Of a DNA stretch of 60,000 nucleotides, positions 22,401 to 27,395 are shown in pieces. The number at the start of each line of letters is the position of its first letter. Position 1 is the stretch's first letter. The stretch lies in contig NC_064047.1 in the NCBI RefSeq assembly GCF_932526225.1, positions 2,605,501 through 2,665,500 of the forward strand. Direction: 5' to 3'. Below the pieces are notes generated by a model. That model was not told the origin of the DNA. It ran no database searches and worked only from the letters and a program-made list of their open reading frames with translations. This stretch comes from Nematostella vectensis. Taxonomy: Eukaryota > Cnidaria > Anthozoa > Actiniaria > Edwardsiidae. The translations under genes and the position numbers were made by a program.

Positions 22401-23367
22401 TTAAGTCATGTTTTTCCGTCATGTCGTTTATAGACGTTTCTCGAGGCACCTCCCGAAATGTAGAAGTGATAAAATAACCGTTAAATCTAGCCCTCTCCTC
22501 AGGCACTCCCCTGTTGACAAATACAAATCAATAGAAGAGATAGATTGATAGATAGATTAATGGGAGGGGGGTGGGGGGTGGGGGGCGGATCGTCGCGTTG
22601 CAAACGAATGCCTGTCATATCTCTTCTTTTCAAGTATGAGCGTATCTCCGGCGAGGCAACTCTAAATGTAGTACTGTATAAACACGAGAAGATTCTAGAA
22701 AATTCTGATACTTAATCTGCGAATGGGTTGAAGCATCACTCAACTGTGTGTGGAAAAATAGTGGTCACCATTTAGGGCCCCTATGGTGGTGAGGAACGGT
22801 TCCGTAGCACCCTTCTTACGCAGAGACGTCCCTTTTGAAACCAGTATCTTAGATAGTTGTTGCTCATTTCGAGAAGATGCAAGCATAAAGTACCCCCATT
22901 AGCGTTTTCTGTTTTCAGTCTGTTTTTCTTACAATTTTGCTCAAAAGTACCCAGGAGTAAAAGGGTTAAAACTGTCTAGGAATGGAAATTATCAGTGCTT
23001 GCCGTGTTTGTCTGTTGTCCCTTGATGTCGAATGCTTACACATGAAAGATTATATGAACATGATTAGTTTGTAAATTTTTATTACCTAACCAGTTTATAG
23101 CCTTGATAAAGTGAGAAGATTTGTGTTGATCTCATCTTTGACATATAGTCGGCCTTTCATATCATAGTCCAACGTTTTTCACCAGTTGGCTTAGAAGAAG
23201 AAAGGCGCCCGCCATTATTTCGAAGGAGACCAGCAGCCAACCGCTGGTTCGTGGCAGTGACACTCCTGCGTAACCCTGGGCTAGCGAAGTACAGGAAATC
23301 CGATGACCTGGTATTGCAGAATGCTCTCGAAAGAAATAAAATGCAGCGCAGAGATTTGCCTATCTAA
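6285..23367 (+). CDS. STRA6: STRA6-like retinol-transporter-family membrane receptor, copy A (18 exons, complete)
   Basis: Coding exons: 6285-6362, 7076-7155, 8124-8263, 8371-8491, 9627-9684, 10656-10760, 11258-11337, 12217-12278, 12843-12904, 13485-13581, 14196-14271, 14630-14687, 15701-15749, 16290-16413, 17344-17451, 18045-18208, 21866-22006, 23186-23367. All junctions are GT/AG and all phases agree; the total is 1785 nt, i.e. 594 codons plus TAA (vertebrate STRA6 is about 670 aa). About ten hydrophobic segments are spread over exons 2-16. Family resemblance is recognised from memory, strongest in exon 4 (LYYVLNYP-like block), exon 13 (SYCGFQIGYT, compare a CW.SFSAYQT block), exon 16 and exon 17 (GYLSYVGF then SHPVMLVFCQLL, compare GYYTYRNF and SHPAMTAFCSLL). 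STRA6 proteins take up retinol from retinol-binding protein at the plasma membrane; the ligand here is unknown. The Met was chosen because it opens exon 1 in frame just after an acceptor; an upstream exon, probably 5' UTR, is implied. Confidence 0.88.
7076..7155 (+). CDS. STRA6: STRA6-like copy A exon 2 (first membrane segment)
   Basis: It encodes FAILIGLSFFVKRKNSQVCR, a hydrophobic helix followed by a basic stop-transfer stretch. The acceptor is TTTCCACAG, and the donor GTAAGT at 7156 is phase 2. The exon has the same length in copy B (46767-46846). Confidence 0.85.
7387..7430 (+). repeat. (AAC)n microsatellite in intron 2, copy A
   Basis: About 14 AAC units; copy B at 47107-47130 has about 8. 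Confidence 0.95.
8124..8263 (+). CDS. STRA6: STRA6-like copy A exon 3, 12 bp shorter than copy B
   Basis: It begins PMNFLQDHHKNR and continues into a hydrophobic stretch. After SGSCI, copy A reads KLAGNVQS where copy B reads NLAVSAIFGVQS, a net loss of four residues inside a membrane segment with the frame kept. Its donor is GTGAAC, phase 1. Confidence 0.85.
8371..8491 (+). CDS. STRA6: STRA6-like copy A exon 4 (conserved membrane block)
   Basis: It encodes FKNVAMVLLYVVLNYPFFAC and then a polar loop ending AILGIVYTLL. The hydrophobic-NYP-FFAC pattern is one of the best matches to the vertebrate family. Donor GTGAGT, phase 2. Confidence 0.88.
8877..9390 (+). repeat. 39-bp minisatellite in intron 4, copy A (13 copies)
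   Basis: The unit ATGAACTTATCATCTCTCCT + GTGTGATAAATGTTACCTC repeats with few changes. It reads openly (MNLSSLLCDKCYL) because 39 is divisible by three; it lies between exons 4 and 5. Confidence 0.95.
9411..9592. mobile_element. G/C-run MITE-like element, copy A intron 4
   Basis: It shares with the elements at 12951 and 13812 a middle section about CCACGCCCCTACTGGTCATT (seen here as CCATGCCCCTACTGGTCATT) between homopolymeric G and C runs. Ends not defined. Copy B is at about 49255-49435. Confidence 0.5.
9627..9684 (+). CDS. STRA6: STRA6-like copy A exon 5
   Basis: It encodes RLVGLLVAVSYCTNPYNEFE, a short hydrophobic stretch followed by a polar loop. Phase 2 in, phase 0 out, donor GTCAGT. 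Copy B has the same exon at 49476-49533. Confidence 0.8.
10656..10760 (+). CDS. STRA6: STRA6-like copy A exon 6 with deleted 5' end and probable replacement acceptor
   Basis: Copy B exon 6 (50652-50783) is 132 nt and begins STGISQYYGALVQLP. In copy A the acceptor and the first ~36 nt are gone, removed with about 300 nt of intron. The sequence CCGCAG, intronic in copy B, now abuts the rest of the exon. If it serves as acceptor, the exon starts VLGQLPVI, keeps phase 0 and is nine codons shorter. The downstream LPVIICHIILFLCFCRCL helix is intact. Use of this acceptor is inferred from frame; the deletion itself is seen. Confidence 0.65.
11258..11337 (+). CDS. STRA6: STRA6-like copy A exon 7 (cytosolic loop)
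   Basis: It encodes a charged loop beginning ASRHPSVAEEHDKIHVRLLL. The donor is the weaker GTAGTG in both copies, phase 2 out. Copy B is at 51277-51356, with Val replacing the first Ala. Confidence 0.75.
11502..11996. mobile_element. TTAA-flanked MITE with ~85-bp inverted ends, copy A intron 7
   Basis: The end AGAAGGCCAATCACGCCGCC recurs inverted at the right (AGAAGGCTAATCAAGCCGCC), and the similarity continues inward through GCTCCCGCTCA to the CATTTCCATCGG region. It is flanked by TTAA at 11498-11501 and 11997-12000, the target site favoured by piggyBac elements. No coding capacity. Confidence 0.8.
12217..12278 (+). CDS. STRA6: STRA6-like copy A exon 8
   Basis: It encodes STVNTDRWYIKLLKKIYTTR, a basic segment that aligns by position with the vertebrate region before the central membrane helices. 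Phase 2 in, phase 1 out. Identical at protein level in copy B (52235-52296). Confidence 0.78.
12524..12750. mobile_element. ~227-bp MITE with ~60-bp inverted ends, copy A intron 8
   Basis: The left end GTCCATATAGTCGTAACAGT and right end ACTGCTATGACTATATGGAA are imperfect inverted repeats extending through GGGTCG(C)GAGGGATTTTTT. Internal GTCGTAAG motifs repeat. No coding capacity. Confidence 0.82.
12843..12904 (+). CDS. STRA6: STRA6-like copy A exon 9
   Basis: It encodes DFKFSTQIVSTFAVIAVSIY plus Ala, one membrane helix. Phase 1 in, phase 0 out, donor GTAAGT. Copy B is at 52875-52936. Confidence 0.8.
12951..13117. mobile_element. hAT-like MITE, copy A intron 9
   Basis: The left end CAGGGCCGTAGCAGG and the right end, inverted, CCTGTAGCAGGCC form short inverted repeats typical of hAT non-autonomous elements. 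Imperfect 8-bp flanks (CTTACAAC / TTGACAAC) could be a target duplication. Confidence 0.65.
13439..13484 (+). promoter_or_regulatory. TG-repeat and T tract at intron 9 acceptor, copy A
   Basis: An AT/T run followed by interrupted TG repeats ends directly at TTTTCAG. Copy B (53479-53512) has an uninterrupted longer TG run. TG/T tract length next to an acceptor is known to influence exon inclusion in other genes. Confidence 0.6.
13485..13581 (+). CDS. STRA6: STRA6-like copy A exon 10, divergent loop version
   Basis: It starts MTVAELALAEI like copy B, but then reads IRKEILPKFGPSYQHFW where copy B reads DPFHRYFANDIFK. It is 24 nt longer, phase 1 out in both. Flanking sequence on both sides is nearly identical between copies, so the difference is confined to the 3' half of the exon. 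By position this lies in the loop between central membrane helices. The acceptor follows a T-rich and TG-repeat tract. Confidence 0.75.
13812..13965. mobile_element. Related hAT-like MITE fragment, copy A intron 10
   Basis: It starts CCAGGGCCTTAGCAGGGG and shares the GACCAGTAGGGGCGTGGCT core with the intron 4 (about 9420-9590) and intron 9 elements, but its right end is degraded. Copy B is at about 53812-53976. Confidence 0.6.
14196..14271 (+). CDS. STRA6: STRA6-like copy A exon 11 (membrane helix)
   Basis: It encodes IAAAVICMTLTILQMLHFAK, a clear helix followed by a basic end. Phase 1 in, phase 2 out. Copy B (54209-54284) has Cys for Trp and Thr for Met at two positions. Confidence 0.83.
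14345..14560 (+). repeat. Degenerate GATGAT trinucleotide tract, copy A intron 11
   Basis: Imperfect GAT/GAC/GGT triplets over about 200 bp; counterpart at about 54357-54575 in copy B. Confidence 0.85.
14630..14687 (+). CDS. STRA6: STRA6-like copy A exon 12 (basic loop)
   Basis: It encodes RDHVLLSFKTRSYRKPSHLV, a basic cytosolic linker. Phase 2 in, phase 0 out. Copy B is at 54643-54700 with the same protein. Confidence 0.75.
15601..15656 (+). repeat. (TTTG)n tract before exon 13, copy A
   Basis: A T run and TTTG tetranucleotides upstream of the exon 13 acceptor; similar at about 55612-55666. Confidence 0.85.
15701..15749 (+). CDS. STRA6: STRA6-like copy A exon 13
   Basis: It encodes GRSLSYCGFQIGYTIL. 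The spacing of Ser, Cys and Gly-Tyr-Thr resembles the conserved CW.SFSAYQT block of vertebrate STRA6. The donor CTCA|GTAAGT is strong; an open frame continues past it for about 80 nt, but splicing here restores the family pattern in exon 14. Confidence 0.78.
16290..16413 (+). CDS. STRA6: STRA6-like copy A exon 14 (membrane helix), 12 bp longer than copy B
   Basis: It encodes MIILFIFLLLLFGIMVFTVL and then LPRLEEKVKLILKSL. Copy B (56286-56397) has FVIMAII in place of FGIMVFTVLL, four residues fewer, frame kept. The acceptor follows a run of more than 20 pyrimidines. Phase 2 out. Confidence 0.82.
17344..17451 (+). CDS. STRA6: STRA6-like copy A exon 15 (membrane helix)
   Basis: It encodes PVLVVTVLIMAIQKLLSLFV followed by the polar loop FRDRQLPDVTVTIDNQ. 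Phase 2 in and out, donor GTAAGT. Copy B (57325-57432) is identical at protein level. Confidence 0.83.
17745..17777 (+). repeat. Poly-C / (AC)n microsatellite in intron 15, copy A
   Basis: A run of about 16 C followed by about 8 AC units. Copy B (57731-57768) has about 11 AC units. Confidence 0.9.
18045..18208 (+). CDS. STRA6: STRA6-like copy A exon 16, whose 3' end seeds the intronic minisatellite
   Basis: It encodes RLFCVMSLVFFMYNVIVGIV, a membrane helix, then a linker ending PLMQQYQHWDK. The last 37 nt (18172-18208) plus the donor GTAAGT make up unit zero of the array that fills the start of intron 16. If the first donor is skipped, the frame ends at a TAA at 18253-18255 formed by the next GGTAAG. 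Confidence 0.88.
18172..20502 (+). repeat. 42/43-bp minisatellite made of the exon 16 end plus its 5' splice site
   Basis: Each unit runs ACGCCC...CTGG(G)ACAAAG then GTAAGT, the end of exon 16 with its donor. There are about 50-55 units. Proximal units carry CTGGGAC (43 bp) and GCAACAG like the exon; distal units are mostly 42 bp with CTGGAC and GTGACAG. Most keep the consensus AAAG|GTAAGT; a few are altered (AATGTTAAGT, AAAGGTCAGT, AAGGCTAAGT). The 42-bp form is divisible by three and lacks stops in several frames, which produces long spurious frames on both strands. Confidence 0.95.
20503..21865 (+). other. Remainder of intron 16, copy A
   Basis: After the array the intron continues for 1.36 kb. 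Frames of about 70 codons on the minus strand (20780-21516) show no domain I recognise. No repeat structure beyond short AT-rich runs. Confidence 0.5.
21866..22006 (+). CDS. STRA6: STRA6-like copy A exon 17 (most conserved C-terminal block)
   Basis: It encodes GYLSYVGFINVLKAHSHPVM and then LVFCQLLLNATWQRHTNNAV. The GY.Y..F and SHP.M..FC.LL spacing is the best family signature in the window. Phase 1 in and out; acceptor CGTTACCAG, donor GTGAGT. Not seen for copy B because the window ends first. Confidence 0.9.
22007..23185 (+). other. Intron 17 of copy A
   Basis: No coding signal. A G-rich block at 22561-22588 (GGGAGGGGGGTGGGGGGTGG and onward) could form a quadruplex. Confidence 0.6.
23186..23367 (+). 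CDS. STRA6: STRA6-like copy A exon 18 (terminal exon)
   Basis: It encodes a basic cytosolic tail: VGLEEERRPPLFRRRPAANR, then WFVAVTLLRNPGLAKYRK, ending QRRDLPI and TAA at 23365-23367. The W..A.TLL.NP.L..YRK pattern matches the vertebrate C-terminal W..AYTLLHNP.LQ.FRK block. The stop is followed at once by a fold-back element. Confidence 0.88.
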
Positions 23368-23368
23368 G

Positions 23369-23568
23369 CAGGGCTTAAAACCCAGTGCAAACTGCGCCAG
23401 CACCTGCCAGCATTGTTGGCGAATTTTTGCTTGACTGACTATAGGACAAAGGAAATGTCAAAATGGGAAATGGACATACTGACATTTCGTTTGTCTTGTG
23501 GTCAGTCGAACAAGAATTCGCCAGCAATGCTGGCTGGTGGGTGCTGGCGCAGTTTGCACAGGGCTTAA
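23369..23568. mobile_element. Fold-back MITE in the 3' UTR of STRA6-like copy A
   Basis: Two bases after the stop codon, the direct repeat CAGGGCTTAA (23369-23378 and 23559-23568) flanks an imperfect hairpin. The left arm GTGCAAACTGCGCCAGCAC pairs with GTGCTGGCGCAGTTTGCAC at 23541-23559, and pairing continues inward through GCCAGCATTG and GACTGACTATAGGAC. It has no coding capacity; the direct repeats look like a target duplication. Confidence 0.8.
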
Positions 23569-23836
23569 CATGTTTAACACATTTCAAGGAAAAAAGGAAC
23601 ATTTGGATCTTAAACCCCTTTGGTGATAAAAGTTTTTGATAATACCACAAGTTAGTAATGTTAGTTTGGTAATAATGTTAGAAGTGTAACAAAACACTTT
23701 AGAAAAATAGATACTTGTCAGATGCCGATTTGGTTAAAGTGTTTTTCAAAATCCCGTGAAACAAAATGTAATAATTACAGTGTAATAGTCAAGCCAGAAC
23801 AAAAGAGAACAAATACATTACAGTGTATTAGTACTA

Positions 23837-23842
23837 AATAAA
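23837..23842 (+). terminator. Candidate polyadenylation signal for STRA6-like copy A
   Basis: AATAAA, 470 nt after the stop codon in an AT-rich stretch. It is the first canonical hexamer I noticed downstream; use is unproven. Confidence 0.3.
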
Positions 23843-24882
23843 CTAAATAGTATTACAAATGATTTTGAAAACCACTCTAACGGTACAGTTAGATGCGTTT
23901 TCGTTTATTCTAGTTGCCATATGTAAGCACGCGTCTTGGGGATAGCCGCTTGAGTATCACTTAACCAGCTTTTTGGTATTTGGACTTACTGTTTCTTGAT
24001 AGATGTTCGGAGATGTTTACATTTGAATCCAAGCCAAAGTTATTGCAAAAAGAATATTCCTTAATATACATCTATATCAATTAAGTTTGACTATAAGAAA
24101 ATGGAAAATGATGAATGCCAAACACTGGTTATGGAAAACAAGTCTTGTATCTGTTAATAACATTAGCATTTCAAGTATTTTGAATACATATCGTTTTTAT
24201 AATTGTAATTTTTAATAAATGCGTTGAGATAAAAGCGGTCTTGCATGGTTCCTCCTTCCCCTCCCCCCTCTTCTCTCTCGTCCGTAAAAAAACCTTTTTG
24301 AGCAGAGCTTTCTGTGTGTAGCTTGATTCCTTTGTTCCATATTATTTGATCGAAAATATACCTCAAACTATTGCGACCTCCAAGTTGGAAATAATGTCAG
24401 AGACCTCAATATCTTTAGCGATAACAGGGTGTTGATCTTTCTTTTTTGAAAGAGCTTTTCTATATGGTGTTTCATTGACCACACCCGATTCGAGCTCGCG
24501 AAAGAAGAGAGCAAGTAAGCGAAGGTCTGGATGTAGCCACCGAAATCTAGAAGGTTCGCTAACGCGAAATCCGGCTCGTTCCAGCAGAGGTTAATGTGGA
24601 ACAAAGGCAAAGCGACACAAAGAGCACTGCGCATGAGGTTGCCTTAGAGAGGGCTTAACGCGCTTGTCACGCGGATGACTGTTTACGAGCCTGTCACATA
24701 TAAGACGTAATATCGCCTATGCGAGTGACGGATTGGCGAATCCGGGTGCACTCGTTACCACTTGCAGAACCTTTTGCGCTGTTCGTTCGTTTATTTATCA
24801 AAGCCATTCTGTCCCATTGTAGAAAAAAACCTTACTGCGAGTAATCCAATTTCCATTGTGGAAAAAAACCTTTTTAATGCTC
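23843..24882. other. Intergenic sequence
   Basis: No supported gene. Near 24811-24900 the motif CCATTGTGG(A/C)AAAA recurs three times just before and over the start of the next exon. Confidence 0.5.
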
Positions 24883-24979
24883 ATGGCTCCATTGTGGCAA
24901 AAGAGCTTCTTTGTGTGGATCATCGTCATTGTGGCTGGCAGTGCCAGTGATGGAAGTTCGGCGAATACGACGGAGACAA
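24883..24979 (+). CDS. Exon encoding a signal peptide (putative secreted or membrane protein)
   Basis: ATG at 24883 opens MAPLWQKSFFVWIIVIVAGS followed by ASDGSSANTTET, a short basic n-region, hydrophobic core and small-residue cleavage region typical of a signal peptide. The donor CAA|GTGAGT is a strong consensus, phase 1 out. The Ser/Thr-rich sequence after the leader and the matching phase suggest it splices to the Ser/Thr repeat exon at 26236. I recognise no family. Confidence 0.55.
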
Positions 24980-26235
24980 GTGAGTTGGTAGACAACTAAA
25001 AAGTTTACACTTAAGAAAAATACCGAATATTGGCTTCATCCCGGTGTAAGAACCATTCCCAGAGGACACCTTTTAAGCTATATTTTCATCATGATTCCTT
25101 CTATACCATTCGTTCTACTAAACAAATGAAGCTATGTGACGCAACTCGCAGGTTCTCACGCCGAGAACGAGCACGAATATCCATCCCCAGCTAGTTCAAG
25201 CAACCGAAAACAATGCAATAAGGTTAATGTGTAGCAATGTTCAAAAATGTTCATTTTTTTAGTATTCTTTCGAAGAGATCATATGGCACAATGAAAGGAA
25301 TGGTTAAACCTTTTTTCATTCTCGTCTTTGATTATCTGTGACCGTATTTAAAGATTTTTATCATTGACGAAAACATCTCTTCTCAAAACTTCCAATAATA
25401 GATTATTGAAATGATTTATCAGCGTATGTTTGTTTTGAGAAAAAAGAATGCGAGCAATATTGAACCACTTGACAAAATTGGTGTTCAAGAACTAGATAAA
25501 TACGAAACACCAGAAATACAGAGGAATTAGATGTCTTATATTAGATAAGAATCGGTCTTATCAGCTGTTATCAGTTATTATATGGCATTTTCTACATATC
25601 AGAAGATGTTAAAAATTCAAAAAGTCGACGAGGAGCAAAATCAAGCGAACCAAAAATGCAAATTAGATAAAACCTTTGATAGCTACCAAGTATTATTTAT
25701 TAAAAAAAAGACATGAAATACCTTTTAGAAATACCATGGATTAAAGAATAATAAATAAAAATACCGATTACAAGGCAGCAATGTAAACTCTGTGCAAAAG
25801 TTTTTGGTTACTATAATGCGACTTCAAATTTATTAATTTATAACAGAATAGAACGTAGCCATACGGAAATCATGATATTGGGATTTCGTTGTGAAAGAAG
25901 GCCAATCACGCCGCCATTTTATGCTCCCGCTCATATTGCCGAGTTACACAAAGCATCCATTTCCATCGGCTAATTGTTTAATCGGATATAAAACAACAGT
26001 GCTTGGTTACTCGTTTCACCTAACAAATAAAATTCCGACCTCAAGCCTTCTCGTCTTTTAAGATAGCGACCGAGTTTGAGAAGTTTAGTGAGGTAGTTCA
26101 CTTATTCACAATTCGTTTTTACTAGAACGAAACCCTTGTGTTCGTGGTCTGCGTTCGCCTGACTCGTGTACACTATACTTTATCAAAATTAAAACGGAAT
26201 ATTTTCAAAATTTGATCCATTTGTACTAGCGTCAG
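24980..26235 (+). other. Putative intron between signal-peptide exon and Ser/Thr repeat exon
   Basis: AT-rich with no open frame of note; contains the solo MITE end at 25894-25980. Confidence 0.4.
25894..25980 (+). mobile_element. Solo left end of the TTAA-type MITE
   Basis: AAAGAAGGCCAATCACGCCG through CATTTCCATCGGCTAATT matches the left end of the elements at 11502 and 51521, with no matching right end nearby. It shows this family also inserted outside the duplicated segment. Confidence 0.8.
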
Positions 26236-27183
26236 CCTTCAGGTGGACCGAACACCTGTCGAGCACAAGACCCTTAATCACGTCACCAACTGCGTCAAGC
26301 ATCAGTGCCTCGATGACGTCATCATCTTCGTCAAGCCTTAGTCCCTCGTTAACGTCATCAAATACGTCAAGCATTAAAACCAAAATAACGTCATCTACTA
26401 CGTCAAGCATTAGTCCCTCGATGACGTCATCAAATACGTCAAGCATTAGACCATTGATGACGTCATTAACTACGTCAAGCATTAGTCCCTCAATGACGCC
26501 ATCCACTACGTCAAACATTAGAACCACGATAACGTCATCTACTACGTCAAGCACTAGGCCCACGATGACGTCATCAACTACGTCAAGCATTAGGCCCTCG
26601 ATGACGTCATCCACTACGTCAAGCATTAGTCCCACGATGACGTCATCTCCTACGCCAAGCATTAGTCCCACGATGACGTCATCCCCTACGTCAAGCATTA
26701 GGCCCTCAATAACGTCATCCACTACGTCAAACATTAGAACCACGATAACGTCATCTACTACGTCAAGCACTAGGCCCACGATGACGTCATCAACTACGTC
26801 AAGCATTAGGCCCTCGATGACGTCATCCACTACGTCAAGCATTAGTCCCTCAATAACGTCATCCACTATGTCAAACATTAGAACCACGATAACGTCATCT
26901 ACTAAGTCAAGCACTAGGCCCACGATGACGTCATCTCCTACGTCAAGCATTAGTCCCACGATGACGTCATCTCCTACGTCAAGCATTAGTCCCACGATGA
27001 CGTCATCTCCTACGTCAAGCATTAGTCCCACGATGACGTCATCCCCTACGTCAAGCACTAGGCCCACGATGACGTCATCCACTACGTCAAACATTAGAAA
27101 CACGATAACGTCATCTACTACGTCAAGCACTAGGCCCACGATGACGTCATCTCCTACGTCAAGCATTAGGCCCTCGATGACGA
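26236..27183 (+). CDS. Mucin-like Ser/Thr repeat exon
   Basis: It is open throughout on the + strand. After TFRWTEHLSSTRPL it encodes about 25 repeats of 12 residues, such as MTSSPTSSISPT, almost entirely Ser, Thr, Pro, Met, Ile and Arg, as in O-glycosylated mucin-like regions. The 3' end ACGA|GTAAGT is a consensus donor, phase 1. The start at 26236 is inferred because GCGTCAG there gives the phase required by the signal-peptide exon; its pyrimidine tract is weak. The minus strand is also open (Asp/Val-rich) but has no leader or splice support. It could instead be non-coding satellite DNA. Confidence 0.45.
26270..27183 (+). repeat. 36-bp minisatellite carrying the CRE palindrome
   Basis: About 25 units of the form ACGTCATC.ACTACGTCAAGC + ATTAG.CCC.CGATG. 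Most contain TGACGTCA, the CREB/ATF consensus; others have AACGTCA. Each unit also has TACGTCAA, a second ACGTCA half-site. Confidence 0.93.
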
Positions 27184-27395
27184 GTAAGTGTATTGAAATC
27201 CACTCTTTGGATGTTGTTTTCTATCATATCTTGTCACAACAGGACTTTTTTCCAGCATAAATATCATCATATGACAAAATAGTTACTGAAGATGCATTTG
27301 GCATGCCACTGATTGACAATTACACTGTACTATTGTGGTAGTTTTCAATGTATCCTATTCCAGCCAATACAGTCCTTGTGTTATCTCTTCTGTAG

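Noticed and set aside
26189-27166. 325-codon minus-strand Asp/Val-rich repeat protein
   Set aside because: It mirrors the + strand Ser/Thr repeat; the + strand has a candidate leader exon and a consensus donor at the array end, whereas the minus frame has neither.
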